A stretch of 64,000 nucleotides of DNA from Motacilla alba alba (taxonomy: Eukaryota; Chordata; Aves; Passeriformes; Motacillidae): positions 36,151,052 through 36,215,051 of the forward strand of contig NC_052018.1 in NCBI RefSeq assembly GCF_015832195.1. The letters are read 5' to 3'. The position numbers and the translations under genes are program-made. The notes below the pieces were generated by a model, which saw only the letters and a list, made by a program, of their open reading frames with translations, did not search any database and had not been told where the DNA came from. This document shows, piece after piece, positions 10,726 through 24,819 of the stretch (the stretch's first letter is position 1; every line of letters starts with the position of its first letter).

Positions 10726-13700
10726 ACTGTTGACTTTGAATGAAAAGGGGCAGTTTTTAAAATTGAAATCAGCTTAGGGAAAAGGACAAAGTCATGCCAC
10801 CTCTTTGTCTCTGTTCTGAGGATTCCAGGATCAAAAAAAAATTAGTTTCTAAAAGCACAGAATTAGCTCAGAAGTTTGGGTCAGTTTTCATAGATATCAG
10901 TGAAAAGTTGGGTCATGATGACTTAAACTGCTCTGTAACAATAATCTCAAAGTAATAATCAAAGTCTAACTCTTTGCTTTGAAAACCAGAGCTGAGCCTG
11001 TGGGTTGTGCTTCGGGACCTGCCTGCCTCTGGACGCTGGCAGCACGGCTGCTGACAGAGGGCTCAGGTCAAGCTAGCAGGAACCAGGCAGCTTCTGCTAC
11101 TCCTGTGGGATCTGCAAGTCCTCCTGGTTGCTGTTTGCCTTCGGGCCAGTACTGGACTTCACTCAAAATGAAAAGGAAGGAGCTTGTTCCAGGGTCAGCA
11201 TCAATGCAGGGAAGCACTTCAGGAAAGCCCTCAAGTCGGAGGCTGCTGTGTCCCCGTAGCCCACGGGGGCAAAACCTTGTTGTTAATAAGGTCTGAGTCC
11301 AAACTATTTCCTGATAGCAAGGAAGGTACTGGAGGGTTGTGCTGAGCTCTGGAAGGGCCCTGGCTGCAGGGAGAGGAGTAGGGTAGGATGAGTGCCAGCC
11401 TGTGTCTGGGCACATTACTGCCTGCACCAATCCTGTGCCAAACAGTGTGGCAAGCTGGGGATCTGTAATCCACTCGGTTGCCTTTCAAATCCCTTTTGCC
11501 TGGCAAATAAGCTGCATTGGCACTAACTCACACCCAGTTGTTCTCTATATGCTGCTCTTACTCCTGAGCTTTGCAGGCCACAGCTACAGATGCCCCTTCT
11601 TGGGCTCTTCGGCCCGTGCTAAGGACGAGCCTGGGGATGGCACAGGTTTCTTTGCACCACCCTTTGGGCTCACATGTATCAACCCCTCCCCTCAGGAGTT
11701 CCTACTGCCAGTCAGATCATCATCTTGTACCCCAGATGATGTCTCCCCGAAGCAGGGCATATTGAGAGCTTCAAGTAACCAACAGCCTTGGTGAGCTGGT
11801 GGATGCAGAGGAGTGTGGGGCGAATTCATGAAGTATTCCTCTGGCCTTTCATGGTCAACTCATGGGAATTCCTGCACTTCAGAAAATGGCAGTTGTGTTG
11901 CAGCAACACCGGTGAGCTCCATGATTCAAATTCTGGTAGGATGAACACTTGTCAAATAGCTCACACTAATCAATAAATGTCATCTAATAACAAAAGAATC
12001 TGTAATCAGCTATGACCTCCATCCATTCACCTTGGATTTACAAAAAAACCTGTGGGACCAGCAGCTGGGTTCATTGAGTTTCTTGTGAACTACAGCTCTG
12101 AAATTCTTGCCTTACCTCTCTTTGCATGCCAAGGAAATGATTTTTTTTTTTTAAATTTCAGAGTAGGTCACTCCACGTATGCCTAGCAACAAAAATTATG
12201 CCAATAGAGTCATATGGCAGGAAATATAATGTTAGCTTGGTCCTGGCTGTGCTTTTATCCTTAACAAGAGAAAATCAGGAAATAAGGAGAGTGTTGGATT
12301 TAATTTGGAATTTCCTGACCCCTTGCTGTTTGTTGTCTTGAAGATAACACTATCTAAACATCCATGGTCTTAAAAATTTAATTTCCTTTCTCGATTTCCC
12401 AGTTTGTATTGCTCAGGCTTTCAGGCTTCTATTGTGGCTCCTCTGGAGGAAGAGACTTTTTATAATTCTGAGTGTGTTTTCACAGAGCATTTACATTCCT
12501 CTTGCTCTTTTTCCACTTTTATCCAAAGTGAAAGCTCCCCATTCCTGCACATTTAGTCAGCCTGTGGTGCTAGAGGCTAGGCACAGAAAGGAAAGTTTGT
12601 TGATACTGCCAGAGCTTTCGTATTTTTGTCTTCATTTGTCTCTTTGTGCCACCAGAGATGGCTATTTCTCAACAGGACATGTCATAAGACCTTGCGTAGG
12701 GCATCTTTGATCTCAGTGTCCAGTATGCTCTGCAAGAGCAGGGAATTCTCATTCTAGAGGCCAAAAACGAACTCCATCTTGTCATTACATCTGGACACCA
12801 ACAGGGACAACCACAGATGCTTTCCTGTGATGTGACTGAACTCAGCCGTGTGAACTGCTGCCACCACAGTGGAGGAAGGGTGTCCTGTCAGGATTTTGCC
12901 CACAGCTGTGTCCTTGCTGCCCTTCTTGTCTGGGAGCTGGTGGCCATACATGGGCCAGGGGGTTCACTTCCCTCCCTCAGTGAGTTCTCTGCCAAGGAAC
13001 ATCAGCAAATCCAGAGGTATCCTGGCGAGGGATATGGTAGCCCCATTTAGATCTCTTTGAAGGTCAGAGATTCCTCTTGCTTGGTTAAAATACAGGATCC
13101 ACACATTCATTTTATTGATGCTAAAAGGGCATGACCTATTCTTTTAGTATGGTCTGGAAAGTCGCACTCTGCAGGCAAGGAAATAAAGCCATGTTTTCAT
13201 AACAGAGAATCTTTTGCTGATTCTATGCACTGGGTAGATTATGCACACTGCTTCCCACTTAAAACCTAAAACAAATTCAAGTAAATGGCTTGGTATGTGT
13301 GGAAATTAATTTTTAACAATGTGTAGGTATTTTTGTTTATTATTTATGTGCATATAATTCCAGTAGCAATTAACATCTTAATGAAATCTTTGTATGGAAT
13401 AATTTTTTTTAATGAAAACATGATTGTGAATATGATTTGCTGCTCCTAGCAAACCAAGCATAATTAGATCCAGTTTAATATTGTGGAAACTATTAACATA
13501 TGAAAAATGTACTCTGAAAACATTCCTGTGATGACACAGGTTCATCAGAAGAAGCTGAACTTGCTTTTCCCAAGGTCCTGTGACACAGATGAGGCTGAGA
13601 TGCTGTTGCAGTTACACCACACTGATCCCACTGGTGAGATTCTCAGGCGTTTATTTGCAGAAAGCCTGTGAACTGTGAACCTTTATTTACTTTTTTCTCA

Positions 13701-13964
13701 CCAGAGGATTTTACTCCTTGGGTAAGGGATGAAGCCTCTTTCAACTTTAGATTTCAGGAAACTCAAAACTCAATGAGAAATTAAGGTCTTGTTTGGTTTG
13801 GGGATTTTGCCATATTATACCACTGGTGACAGCCACTGGTGGAGCTTTGTCAGCACTGTCCCCAAGTGCCCACAGGCAAAGCTGCTATTTGCACTGGTGG
13901 AGATTATCTGGCCACCAAACAGCAGTAAATTGCACATATGCAAATCAGAGCTTACTATGCCTTG
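10726..13964. other. Gene-free intergenic DNA
   Basis: The 11.0-11.8 kb part is somewhat more GC-rich and carries overlapping frames of up to 130 codons on both strands. None resembles a known protein and no coherent exon structure is visible. Confidence 0.6.
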
Positions 13965-14051
13965 CTGACATATGTCCCTGCCCATGGCAGGGGTTTTGAC
14001 AAGAGGATTTTTAAGGTCCATTCCAACCCAAATCATTCTATGATTCTGTGA
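13965..14051 (+). mobile_element. CR1 LINE 3' end, strongly 5'-truncated
   Basis: The conserved CR1 tail is visible: gtccctgcccatggcagggg, then aaggtccattccaaccc, then catTCTATGATTCTGTGA. Only about 85 bp of the 3' UTR remains. CR1 elements end in ATTCTATG-type repeats rather than poly(A) and are typically truncated like this in birds. Confidence 0.85.
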
Positions 14052-17034
14052 CTTGCATAAAGGGTTTTGCCAGTGTCAATATATTGGCTTTGCAAGTGGA
14101 GCGTTTTTACAGGGCAGCTAAAAGCTACTGGCTAGCACAAGTTTGGATGTGATATATCACACCTCAAGCAAAGCAGTGGAGAGGAAGCCAAGCTGTGAAA
14201 TGTGCTTCAGGGTGGTTTGACTCACACGTGGGCCAGGTGACTCTCAGCCCACAACCTTTCCTTCTAGAGTACACAGAAGTCTCTTCAAAACTTCCAGTAA
14301 GCCCAAGATCTGAGCTCATACTTTAAAACCTTCTGGGCATGTTTTTGATTTCTTTTCTCTTTTTTTCTTGAACAAGAAATTATCCTCCTGTTCTGCTCAA
14401 ACTCACCCTGGACAGACCAGGAAAGGACTGAGGTGGGAATTCTCTCTGGATGCCTTAGGAGCTTAGCAGCCACAAGGGGTACTTTTAGCATGCTTTGGCC
14501 AAGGTTAAATCCAGATGGACTTTCTTGTTGAGACCTATTCTGCCATGGCCTCACAATTATTTATACATCAGGACTCACATTTTCCAGTGTGGCTGCGTAC
14601 AGCCATTTTTACACACCTAATTAAGCCCAGAAATGCATCTTTAGTGTTCTAACGATGACAGAACCACCCAATAATGTTTAGCACTTATGTACATATGAAA
14701 TGGTGCATGTAACGTCAAAGCTGTGTACACACATTAAATAATTCATCCTTATAATAACTGCTGGGGGCAGGAGGAGAGGCATTAGCTACAAAGCTCACCC
14801 CCCTTGTTGCAGCAAGTCATTGGCAGAGTCAGGGTTAAGCACTGAGAGGATCTGGTGCTGAGCTTTATGCTTCATCTATTAGCTCTCACTTCTCCCCAGT
14901 TCATATGTTATTTGGAAGGTTTCCTACTCTAAGACATTCTCCAGTGGGAAGCAGCCATGAGTCCGTACAAACAGAATATTCCTTAAAAATAAACCAGTGA
15001 TCCCCAGGTTGGAGTGACTGGTGCTGTCGAGGAGATACACAGATATAAGTGATGTTGCCTGAGCTGCTCATGACACAAACACCCACCAATGTGTTGTGAC
15101 GCCGGGAGGCCACGCACCCACACGCTCCAGTGGTGGGCAGGAGTATCCGGGTGTCACAGTACTGGGAGCACGGTGCAGAGGAGGGCTGGGTGCTGGGAGA
15201 TGGAGAAAAGCCCAAAACAAGATGAGTGTGGCAGCTGTGTCAGTGGCTTTGTGCTCTGCTGTGCTCATGACCAAAGAGTACAGCCCTACCCTGGTCACCC
15301 TCCTACTCACTGTCGTGATCAAATTCAATCAGCTATTACCAGAAATTACATAAAAAAATGACCCTAAAATCCCTTCCAAAACATGAGGGGCTTGAGATTA
15401 GTGGGCGCTCCCTTCCCCCTCCCTCAGCATTTAACCAAAGTGAGCGAAAGAAGCACTACAGGAAAATTGAATTTCTCTGCAGACATCCTGTAGCTTTATG
15501 ATCAGGATGCATCCTCTTGCATGATATTATTTGCACGGTTCAGCTGTGTGTCACATGCGTTGGCTTTTGTTTGTCTCTTCCCGTGAGCGGTGAGGTGTAC
15601 GACACCTCTGAAAAAGCCCATCTGCAGAAGGCAGCTTTCCGAGGCTGGTAGAGACGGTAGCCAATGCTCTGGGAAAGAGCCAGCTCAGATGCAATAATAA
15701 TGTGATGTTTCACTGGCTGAGGGCAGCAGCTCCTGCTATTCTGCTGACAATTGGCAGGTATATGGCTCTACACGTTGCCCATTCCTGACAGACATGGTGA
15801 TTTTTCCAAGAAGCCTTTGGACTTCAAATATTATAAATGTTTCGTTGTCTTATTTTAATCTAGGTTGCCATTTGGTGTAGTTATCTTTGTGCTCAATGTA
15901 AGTTTACTTGTGAAGTTTATATTGCCATTTTGGGATGACAGCACTGAGTCCACAAATTCTTTTAAAAGCTACTTCATCTTCAAAGAAAACACCCCAAAAA
16001 TCCTGTACGTATTCCAGAGCTTTGTGCAACACATGAGAGGCTCTGGAGAGACCTAAATAATAGGGACCATTTTCTATCTAGATATGTTTGGACATTGCTT
16101 TATAGAGCATGTGGAAATATATTCCATTTTCAAACAGATACACCCTCCTCCTGTAACATGAGTCAAGAGGAGAAAGCCCACACAGTTGTTTTGGTTACTT
16201 AGGAACTTCCATGCCTGATTAATCAGTTTCTCTCCTCTGCTTCGAGGAACCTAATTGAACTTGTCATTTTATTCCTCTAAAATGTACTCGAAGATTCAAA
16301 AAATTCTGGCATTTCTAATATTTATTTTCCACACTTCAGTTGCCAAATGTACCTCCCTTGGGGATATTACAGATTGGCTTCCATATTAGCTGAGATGATC
16401 CTGTACATTTTCTGGTCCTTGCCTATGGGGAATGGAGCTTCTTCTGCTCTTTTGGTGCAGTTTGGCAGAAACTGAGCCCATTCCTATACCATGGCGCTTT
16501 CTGTGCCAGCAGTGCATCTCCTTCTCTTGCTCCCACAATATCTTTTCCCTCCAGCATCTTCCAATTACAGTATTCCTTCCATTACCATTAAATTTAATAT
16601 AATCCATCAAATAGTCCCACAGGGGATATCTTTCACTTTGGATTTATCTGCTAATAGACACATGGTAGCAGATGATCTCTCTTCTCGCTTTTTTTTCTGT
16701 GAGATTATTAATTACTAACGCAATTTTATCACAGAAACCTGGCAGTCTCCAAACATAGTCTCATATCTTCCTATTTCATTTGAATTTCGCCAGTGTAAAT
16801 TACTACCTCACCATCCTGGTTTCTATAGGTGTCATTGCATTCCAGCATAATTCTTTAAAAAATAGAAATAAATTATGTTATTGGTGTGTTTCTTCATCCT
16901 TGGCTCCCCATTCATTGTTTGATCTATTCTCTTTGGTGCATTTATACACTCACTTTTCACCAGTTTATAAATGTTGCAGTCGGAGACTTGGATCAAATTC
17001 TCAGCTGTAGGCACAGGGCTCCCATCTAGATGAA
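14052..17034. other. Gene-free intergenic DNA
   Basis: No recognisable exon, RNA gene or transposon. The short frames near 15.0-15.35 kb overlap on both strands and look accidental. Confidence 0.6.
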
Positions 17035-17412
17035 TAGCTTCTTAGGTTTAAGGCCAGAAAGAAACATTAAAGCATATGTTCTTATTTCCTGTATATCACA
17101 GGCCATTACATCTCACACAATTACCCATGTATTGAACCTAATAGCGTCTTTGGCTAAAGTACATATTCTAAAAAGGCATCCAGCCATGATTTGAAACTCT
17201 CTAGAGGTCAGAATCCATAGCTTCCCTTGAGCATTTGTTCCAGTGGTTAATTAACCCCACTCTTAAAAATACATGGCTTATTTCCCATTTTAATTTGCCT
17301 GGCTTCAGCTTCCAGTCACTGGTTTTTGCTATACATGTTGCTGCTGGTTAAAGAGCCTTATAGTAGCTGGTAATTCCAGGACAGTTATCTTTCAGTCTTC
17401 TCTTTGATAAAT
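17035..17412 (-). mobile_element. Ancient CR1-lineage LINE fragment (amniote-type)
   Basis: Read on the minus strand this region shows the order expected for a CR1 3' portion: a tatcaaagagaag start, then ccagtgactggaagctgaagcc, then taattaaccactggaacaaatg, then the 3' segment with ggcctgtgatatacaggaa and a terminal tggccttaaacct. This wording is unlike the younger bird CR1 copies elsewhere in the window and resembles CR1 copies I know from turtles and crocodilians. It appears to be an old insertion that predates birds. Roughly 375 bp are preserved. Confidence 0.65.
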
Positions 17413-20400
17413 CCCCAAATGTTACAGGTTAGGTATCTATAGAAAAATGGATTCTCAAGGCATTAAATAATTTCTGTGGCTTTTTGGGAACCTTTTTCAA
17501 ATTTCCCTCATAAGAAGTAACATTCATATGTCTGGTTGTGATCTGCAGGAGGAAATCCTGCTGTCTTCTCCTCAGTCCAGGTGCCATCAAGTCATGGTCA
17601 TGCATAAACATACACTTGGGGCCAGTCCTGGGAGATGAGTCTCATCCTTCTCAGGACAAGGAAGCTCTGGACCGTAACACAATCTTTATCCAGATGCATA
17701 TCCTCCCTCCTACCCTCCCAGCTCATCACGAGATTGGAAAGAAGGGCCACACTGCTTCATGGTCCCTTGGCTGAGGTGGCAGGCATCCATTATGGAGAAC
17801 CTCTTTTGGTTTTTTGTGCTGCATTTTTCTCCACCAAGAACTGGCAACATCTCTGCAAATAGTGGTAGTTCCAGAGAAGAAGCTTTTGAGTGGCCATTCC
17901 CCGCTGGCGCTTGGGCAAGGCAGAAGTGGCTACTGAGCAAGTGCACTGATGTACCTAGCCTGTCCAGGCCTAATGTTTATTTTTATGAGAGATAAGATGC
18001 TGTGAGTGTCTCTGAATGTCTCTTCTAGATAATGAAAGCTTTGCTTCAAAAAACAAGCAGTAAATAGCTTTAAGGAAGTTTTATGACCAAACTGGGAAGT
18101 GCTGCTGGTTTTGCAGCTCGTGGACCCCAAGGAGAAGTGAGAGCTTGAAGCACTTTGCTGCCTCAGTTCCATCTGTGTTTAATTAAATCCTGGCCAGCCA
18201 GTGATACCCATCATCGTGCCTGCTGCAGAATACAGTGCAGCTGCTGCAAGAGGTGAGACCCGCCTGCAGCCTAAGACAAAGGGTAGGTGACTGAGGCAGC
18301 TGTCCCTTGTGCACAGATTCAGCCCAGGAGCAGGGTGCCACCTCAGAGTTCCTATTTAGGTGCATATAAGCCTTTATGCTCCATAATGGAGGTATTAATG
18401 GTGGTTGCTAAAGATTTTAAGTGCCTTTAGAAATTAGATGCTGTCAAACCATGCTGAATTAATGAGGCTTAGGGTGGCTGGCATATGGTGGGGTTTAGAT
18501 CTGCTTGTGGCTCATGGCAGCACAGGACAAGGAAAGCATCATGCTGAGTTGCCTGTGCAGGGAAGCACAGCCCCAGCCCTGTGCCTGAACCTGCTGTGCA
18601 GTGTTTCATGGCATTATCTTCTAGCATGCAGGGAGGGATAGTGACTGGCCAGTGCTCCTCCACCTGCACCAGGCAGCACTGAGAAAGTGCTTTGATTCTG
18701 CTCTTTCAGCTTTTTGAATCTGAAAATTCAGATTTTCAAAACAAAGATCCTGTGAGGAGCACTGGAAAAGGTTTTTTGCAGGCTGCTGAAGACAGTAGGG
18801 AAGGAAGAGGAGATGCTTAGTGCTGTGCAAGACTCTGATCTGAAGCTGATGACAAGCCATCAGCCTCAAGGTTTGTTTTTAATCTTGTAGCCACACTACA
18901 GGGGTTGATATTCCAGTTCCATGACCAACTCTCCCCTAGATCCCTGAGCTCAAGGATATATTAGAAATGCCTGTGCTAAGTGGCACTCCTTAGATACTGC
19001 TCTTCTGCAGACCTCATGGCCATGCTGTAAGAATGTCCCTTTGGGTGTGTGGAGGGAGGAAGATGATGCAGGGAAGAAGCTTTTTTTTGATGTTGAAACA
19101 CTTTGTTTTTCAGGGAGGGGGGATAGCTATTTATTTATTTCTCATGGAGCCAGGACAAACCATTTGTTTGATGGATTAGGCAGTTTTAATATGTCAGGTT
19201 GCCTAGGGTACAGGCCAGGCAGGTTAGCTGAAGCAATTGTCTCTATACAAATGGAAAGAATAATGTCCTGAAAAGGCAGCATTAAGGGTTCTGCTCTCTC
19301 ATCTGCAGACTATTCCACAATACTTACCCTTTAAATCCCAGTCGAGCCTCTTAAGGAGACCTGAGTTAGCAGTGAGAAGTAAAGGCATTTGTGGCCTTTT
19401 AGCTGCAGACTAAATACTGCTTTAATAATGCAATGCTGTGGGGTTTTTTCCCCATAGGAATTATTTCATAAAGGCTGGTAGTTTTGGTGGGGTTTTTGGT
19501 TTGTTTTTTTAGTTTGTTTGCTTTGTTTTGGTTTTTGTTGGGATTTTTTTTGGTGCTGTTGCAAATATCTCAAGCCTCTATTATCATGAGTTGTCAGGTG
19601 CAACAAATATGAGTAAAACCAGACCATTAACTCAGTGACTTGCAAAGGAGAATATTATGAGTCTAATCCTCTCTGGCCAGAAAGCTTTCACATTACGGGC
19701 AATGTCTGGCTCAGTTTAGGTTAGGGTGGCTCACGGGTACACCAGGTACGTGTCAGTGTAGGAGAGGCACAGTCTGGACTGACAGAGATGATGGTGACTG
19801 CCAGCTTCCCATGTGAGTCTCTGTACCCCAGGGAAAATATGGGGTACTTTGCCCTCCTCTGAAAGGAGGTTGCAGTTACTTTTGGGTGGTAAACACATCC
19901 ACAGTTCAGCGGTGTGGCTGACTCATGCATGTTTTGCCTCTATTGCTCTGCTTGTGAATGTGGTAGTGCTCTTCCAATTTACAGCAGCTACCCCTCCTGA
20001 TTTATTTACCAACTCAGCCTAAGAGAAGATTGATTTTTTGATACAGAACTAGGCAGTTTCTTCTTTTTTTAGCAATGCAGGCCTGTGTAATCAAAGTTTG
20101 ACTTATTTTTTTAAAGAGTGAACATTTCCCAAGTACTCATGTCATTGATAGGGATTCAATTAAATTTGAGAAATGAAAAGGCACCAAGTACTCATGCTGC
20201 TGAAAAGCTTGTGGTGGTTGTCATGCCTGAGAGCTGCAGATGCACCTGAAATGTAGTTTGCTTCCACAACTACACTCCAGTTGGCCAGCAAAGCATCTCC
20301 GTGCCTCTCTGCAGTGATGAGAAACTGCTCCAGTTCCCAGTAACTGACAGCTTTGATTCCTCACAGTGACAGCACAGAACAGGTCCAGCAGTACACAGAG

Positions 20401-23400
20401 GGACCGCCTGGAGCAGGCAGCAAGAGGAGTTTGCCACAGAAGTGGTGGCCACTTGTGCCAAGGGGAGCTCGCCCTACGACCCAAGGGCTGCTGCAGCACC
20501 ACCACGCTGCCATACCTGCCCTGGGATGTTGTGTTCAGTGTGAAAAGGCATTCCCCAGCCGTGCCCAGGGCAAGGTGAGTCCATCAGCCCTGTGGCTGCG
20601 GGCTGGACCTGTCTGTTCTGCCCATTCCTCCAGTGGGAACTTTGCCTGTGAAGGACACAGATGCAGCCCCTACAGTTTTGGGGCTTCAATGGGCCCTGAA
20701 ACTCAAGTTTCCCTCAGAACTCCTGTTTGGGAGTGCAGAACACTTTTAGATTGTTCTGATAATGAAAAACAAGACCCTGAAAGTCCCACTGCATTCTTGG
20801 CACAGCAGGAACCAGGTTTGATGGAGCTGTTGAGTTGCCTGTGTGACAAATTCTGTTCCAGTTTCCAGCTCTGAAACCCAGGTCATGTAGTCAGGACATG
20901 ATGTGGCAGGCATAGTATGCCCAAAAGAGAATTTTTTTTTTTTTTTAGCTGGATCAGTTCAGCTGGATCTGACTCACCAGGCAGGCATGCAAGCACTTGT
21001 GTTGGCACTGTGGAGGTGGCAGCACAGAGAGAAGGAACAAACTGCCAGAGGGCATGAGACCACAGAAAATGTACATCAGCCCATGTTCTCATGCCTTGCC
21101 ATTGTTCACTTTTTTGGGAAAAATAGTTTCCTATTCATTCCCACCTCTACACTGCTCTCTAGAAGGCAAGAGACATATTCCTTTTTGAGATTGCAGTCTA
21201 CACTTTCTTGGTCAGCAGAAGGGTTTAGGCCTCAGCAGGGGCCAGCTGACACAGCAGCTATGATTAGATCTCAAATAACTATTTAAAAACCTTGTGTAAT
21301 CAGCAAGAAAGGGGAAAGACCTAAAGCATGAGCATAGAGGAGCACTGAATTTGAATACCCCCCTGTCCTTTCTTAAGACAGCCAGTAGCAGCCATCATGT
21401 CTGCTACAATAAAACAAAGCCTTTGCAGAGTCCAGTGTTATTTTGAATGAGTTTAAAAAGAAACAAAATTATGGACACTCACTTCAAATCAGGGCTAAAT
21501 GTTTTGGATGAGAGAAACCAACAGTTCTCAGCTTATATATCTGTTTAGGAGGTCAGCTGTTGGTCCCTGTATTTTCCTTTCTAGCACCAGATGCAACCAC
21601 TTGCATTGGCATTGAGTGATACAACTCAGCCTTTAACTAAGCTAAAGAAGGTCCTAAGCTTTCCCAGGGGAAAATTAGATAAATTGTTTATCTGCACATA
21701 TCACTTGCATGGAAAAGTATTTGGGCTAAATGACTAATTTATTGGTGGGCATTGTGGCCTCCTTTGAGTCTTTAATGACACTTTGCTGTTAAGCTAGTCT
21801 TCCTGCAATCTATCTGTTAAGAACAGCAGATGTGTAGTTCTTTACATATCCACATTTCAGTCAGCTTCAGGATCCTGAGGGAGGACCTCCAAAGGTGAAA
21901 GTGGAAGCTTTTCTTAAATACCAACTTGAGGTCTGAAGTCCAGCTTTCAGGTGAGGCACAATTCTCCCTCAGCACAGGCAGGAAGCAGCCAGGTCCCTTT
22001 CCAAGTGCCTTTCCAGGGGCACTAAGCCTGGGGTACAACAATTTCTGCTGGGCTCCCTGCCAAGGAACCCAGCAACTGCTGCCAGGAGAGAGTAAAGCAG
22101 GAGTTTGAGTGCAGAACTTTCCTCCCCCTGTGACAGTGTGCACCCAGCATCGCCCAAGTTGTAAGGGGCTGGAGCCCAGAAGGCTTTGCTCTTTTTTAAT
22201 CAACTCCTAGGCTAGCTATGAAGTAGCAAATCCTCTCTCTTTGCCTCCTTGTCCAGATCAGCGTTTTGCATTCCCTGGGTGCCCTGAACATGCTGCAGCA
22301 GGCAGTTCAGCTACACCACATGCAGAAAGATAGTCTCTCCTTCTGCCAGAGCTATCGGGTTTTGCAAGTGCTCTAATAAGAATAAATAAAACCCCTCAAA
22401 TAAATAGGAAAAGATAAGGAGGCAGATAGCTGCAATTTTCATGAGTGATAGTATTACTCAATTTAGACATTTACATTCTAGCTAAAGCTTTAAACCTTGG
22501 GTTTAGTGAGCATGACTGTTACTAATTTTGTCTTCTCAGACTGCATTGGTAGCAGGTAGGTGTATAATTTTAAAATGACTTTGAATTATATTGCAAGTTA
22601 AGCACTGCAGAGACAATGATTATAATTTTTTTTCCTCCAGGCAGCTGATGAAAGGTCTTACAGGATTTATTACTACCCTTCTGAAGGTTTGGGAGGAGTG
22701 TTTACTGGATAGATCCATAGCCTGTTTAACTTCCCATATTCCTCTATTAAAATGATACCCTTAATCCTTGTTCCACAACTAAGAAATGACACACAGCAGA
22801 TCCCCATCTCTGATTCATTACACTGCAAAATCTTAAATCATTTCTCTTCAGAGTTTCAACCAGAGAAGATTATTCTTCACCCCTCTTGATGTGGTTTCTG
22901 CTGTCAGCCAGGTCACAGCAACCACCTTTCTGAGGGAACAGACAGCGCAGGGAAGTCCCCAGAGACCCTCACAGCATTACACACACAGCAGCTCCAGGAA
23001 CAGCCTGGCACAAACAAGAACCAAGGAGTTTCCAGCTCCCTTTCCTTATCCCTCTCTTCAGCTAGATGGAAAGTGGAGTATCCCTGTTGTGCTGAACCCT
23101 GGAAGGACTTGCAATGAGTTCCATGCAGAAAAAGAAGAAATGGTTCATGTAACAATGTTAGGAGTGGATCCATTGAGATAGAACTTCAAATGGCAGGAGA
23201 TGCTTCCCTTCCATGGAAACAGTGGTTGTGACATTGCTTCCCGTAATAATATGAATATTAATATCACCAAAAAATTAGGTAGAGATACTACTATATATTA
23301 GGGAAAGATTTTGAATGTGTGCGGCCTTTTTCACCATGCATACACAGGTGAGAAGGAAAGAAAGCAGCATCAAAACAGCACCAGCACAAGCAGCCAGGAA

Positions 23401-24739
23401 GCAACTCTGTCAGCATTACTGAGAGCAGCTTCGTTCATGATGTTCTCCACCTCATCTGTACACATATGGATAAATAAATTTCTTCACTCACATGACAAGT
23501 CCATTGAACTCCTGCCAGACTTTACGATTCTGCATTGACCCACCAAAATTCAAAATAGATTTTCTTGGTGGTAAAAACCCCCAATGAATATAGAGACTGT
23601 TATTTATTCTGTCCCATCTTTGTTTTAATGTCAGTGAAAATGCAAGTACACTGGAGTATAAAATTGCACTTTCCAAATGCACACTGATAGTTCAAAAACC
23701 TAGGGTAAGACATAATTTCTCCTGAAGTCAATAAAAATTCTGAGGGACTTTATTGAGACAGGATTCAATGCCTTAAAATGCTTTAGTACTAAAGTGAGTG
23801 CTGCTCTAAATATGAAAGATGATTTATTGGAAAGCAATAGCAGGACATATCATACCTTGTCATTAAGATTACCTTGGGCTCATTAACACTTTTTTTCCTA
23901 ACTGAAATTCAAAGATCAGTATTAGATGGCTGCTCATATTAAAGGAGTTCTGTTAAAAGCAATTGTGCTTCATATTTTGTACTGCTATTTAAAGAAAATT
24001 CTTTTTATCAATTACCTAAAAAGACTAATGGACAAAAACAGAATGGAGGAAGACACATATTATAAACTCTCAGATACATTACCTACCCTATGTTTTCTCA
24101 AACACAGGAAAAAATATTTTTTCTCTTCTATTATAAACTGTTCCCTCATATGATGATTTAATTTTAAAACAAGCCAAAGCTGGATTTTCATTAAAGACAA
24201 AACATTTAAAAAACCCAACCCAATAAACCCAACAAACTGAAGATGTTTTATTGATGTGTGTGCATGAGGATATTGTGACTTCTTAAAACAGCTGTCAGAA
24301 AAGCAGAAACAATAAGAGATGTTAATGTGAAGGGCTGAAACGATGACAGCCCATTTGCCCGCATGCTTCCTGAGCTGGTAGAGTGTGGGAAAGCAGTTGC
24401 TTGGAAAGTTGTCATTATTTCCTCTTGTGTTGCTCAGAACAGACTTATAAATACAGCCAGATGTTACTGTCAAGAGGAGCTGTTGGTTTGTGGCAGCATA
24501 ATCCTTGTTTTCCAATGACCGTGGAAATACAGAGGGAATTGTCTCCTGGCTGGTTTGAAAGTGACAGCTTTTAGCAGAAGTATTCAGATTTAATTTAAAT
24601 GTAGTATACAGTAAAGATCAGATTAAGAGCTAATCATCTCTTATTTCTAGTTGCCTTTGCTTTGCCAAGACTTTCTCAATTCACCACTGACCCAATTTTT
24701 AAAAGTAAAAATATTGTGACACAAACATGATCCCAAGCC
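17413..24739. other. Gene-free intergenic DNA
   Basis: Contains the T/G-rich stretch at 19.44-19.57 kb and otherwise unique-looking sequence. The longest frame (20353-20874, 173 codons) is low in domain-like features and overlaps frames on the other strand. I cannot assign it. Confidence 0.6.
19440..19565. repeat. T/G-rich low-complexity stretch
   Basis: Runs of T separated by GG or GGGG (ggtggggtttttggtttg, gttttggtttttgttggg). No gene or transposon signature is visible. Confidence 0.7.
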
Positions 24740-24819
24740 TTGGCAGTGTGAGGTTCATGTTTGGACTTGATGGCCCTAGAGGTCTTTTCCAACCTAAACG
24801 ATTCCTGATTCTGTGACAT
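24740..24819 (+). mobile_element. CR1 LINE 3' end fragment
   Basis: gacttgatggccctagaggtc, then ttttccaacctaaacgattc, then a TTCTGTGA tail match the end of CR1 elements. The copy is about 80 bp long and diverged. Confidence 0.75.

Noticed and set aside
11068..11794. Overlapping frames of 120-130 codons around 11.1-11.8 kb
   Set aside because: Locally higher GC and no domain; codons do not look selected and both strands are open.
20353..20874. 173-codon plus-strand frame
   Set aside because: No family resemblance, overlapped by open frames on the other strand, no promoter or splice context.
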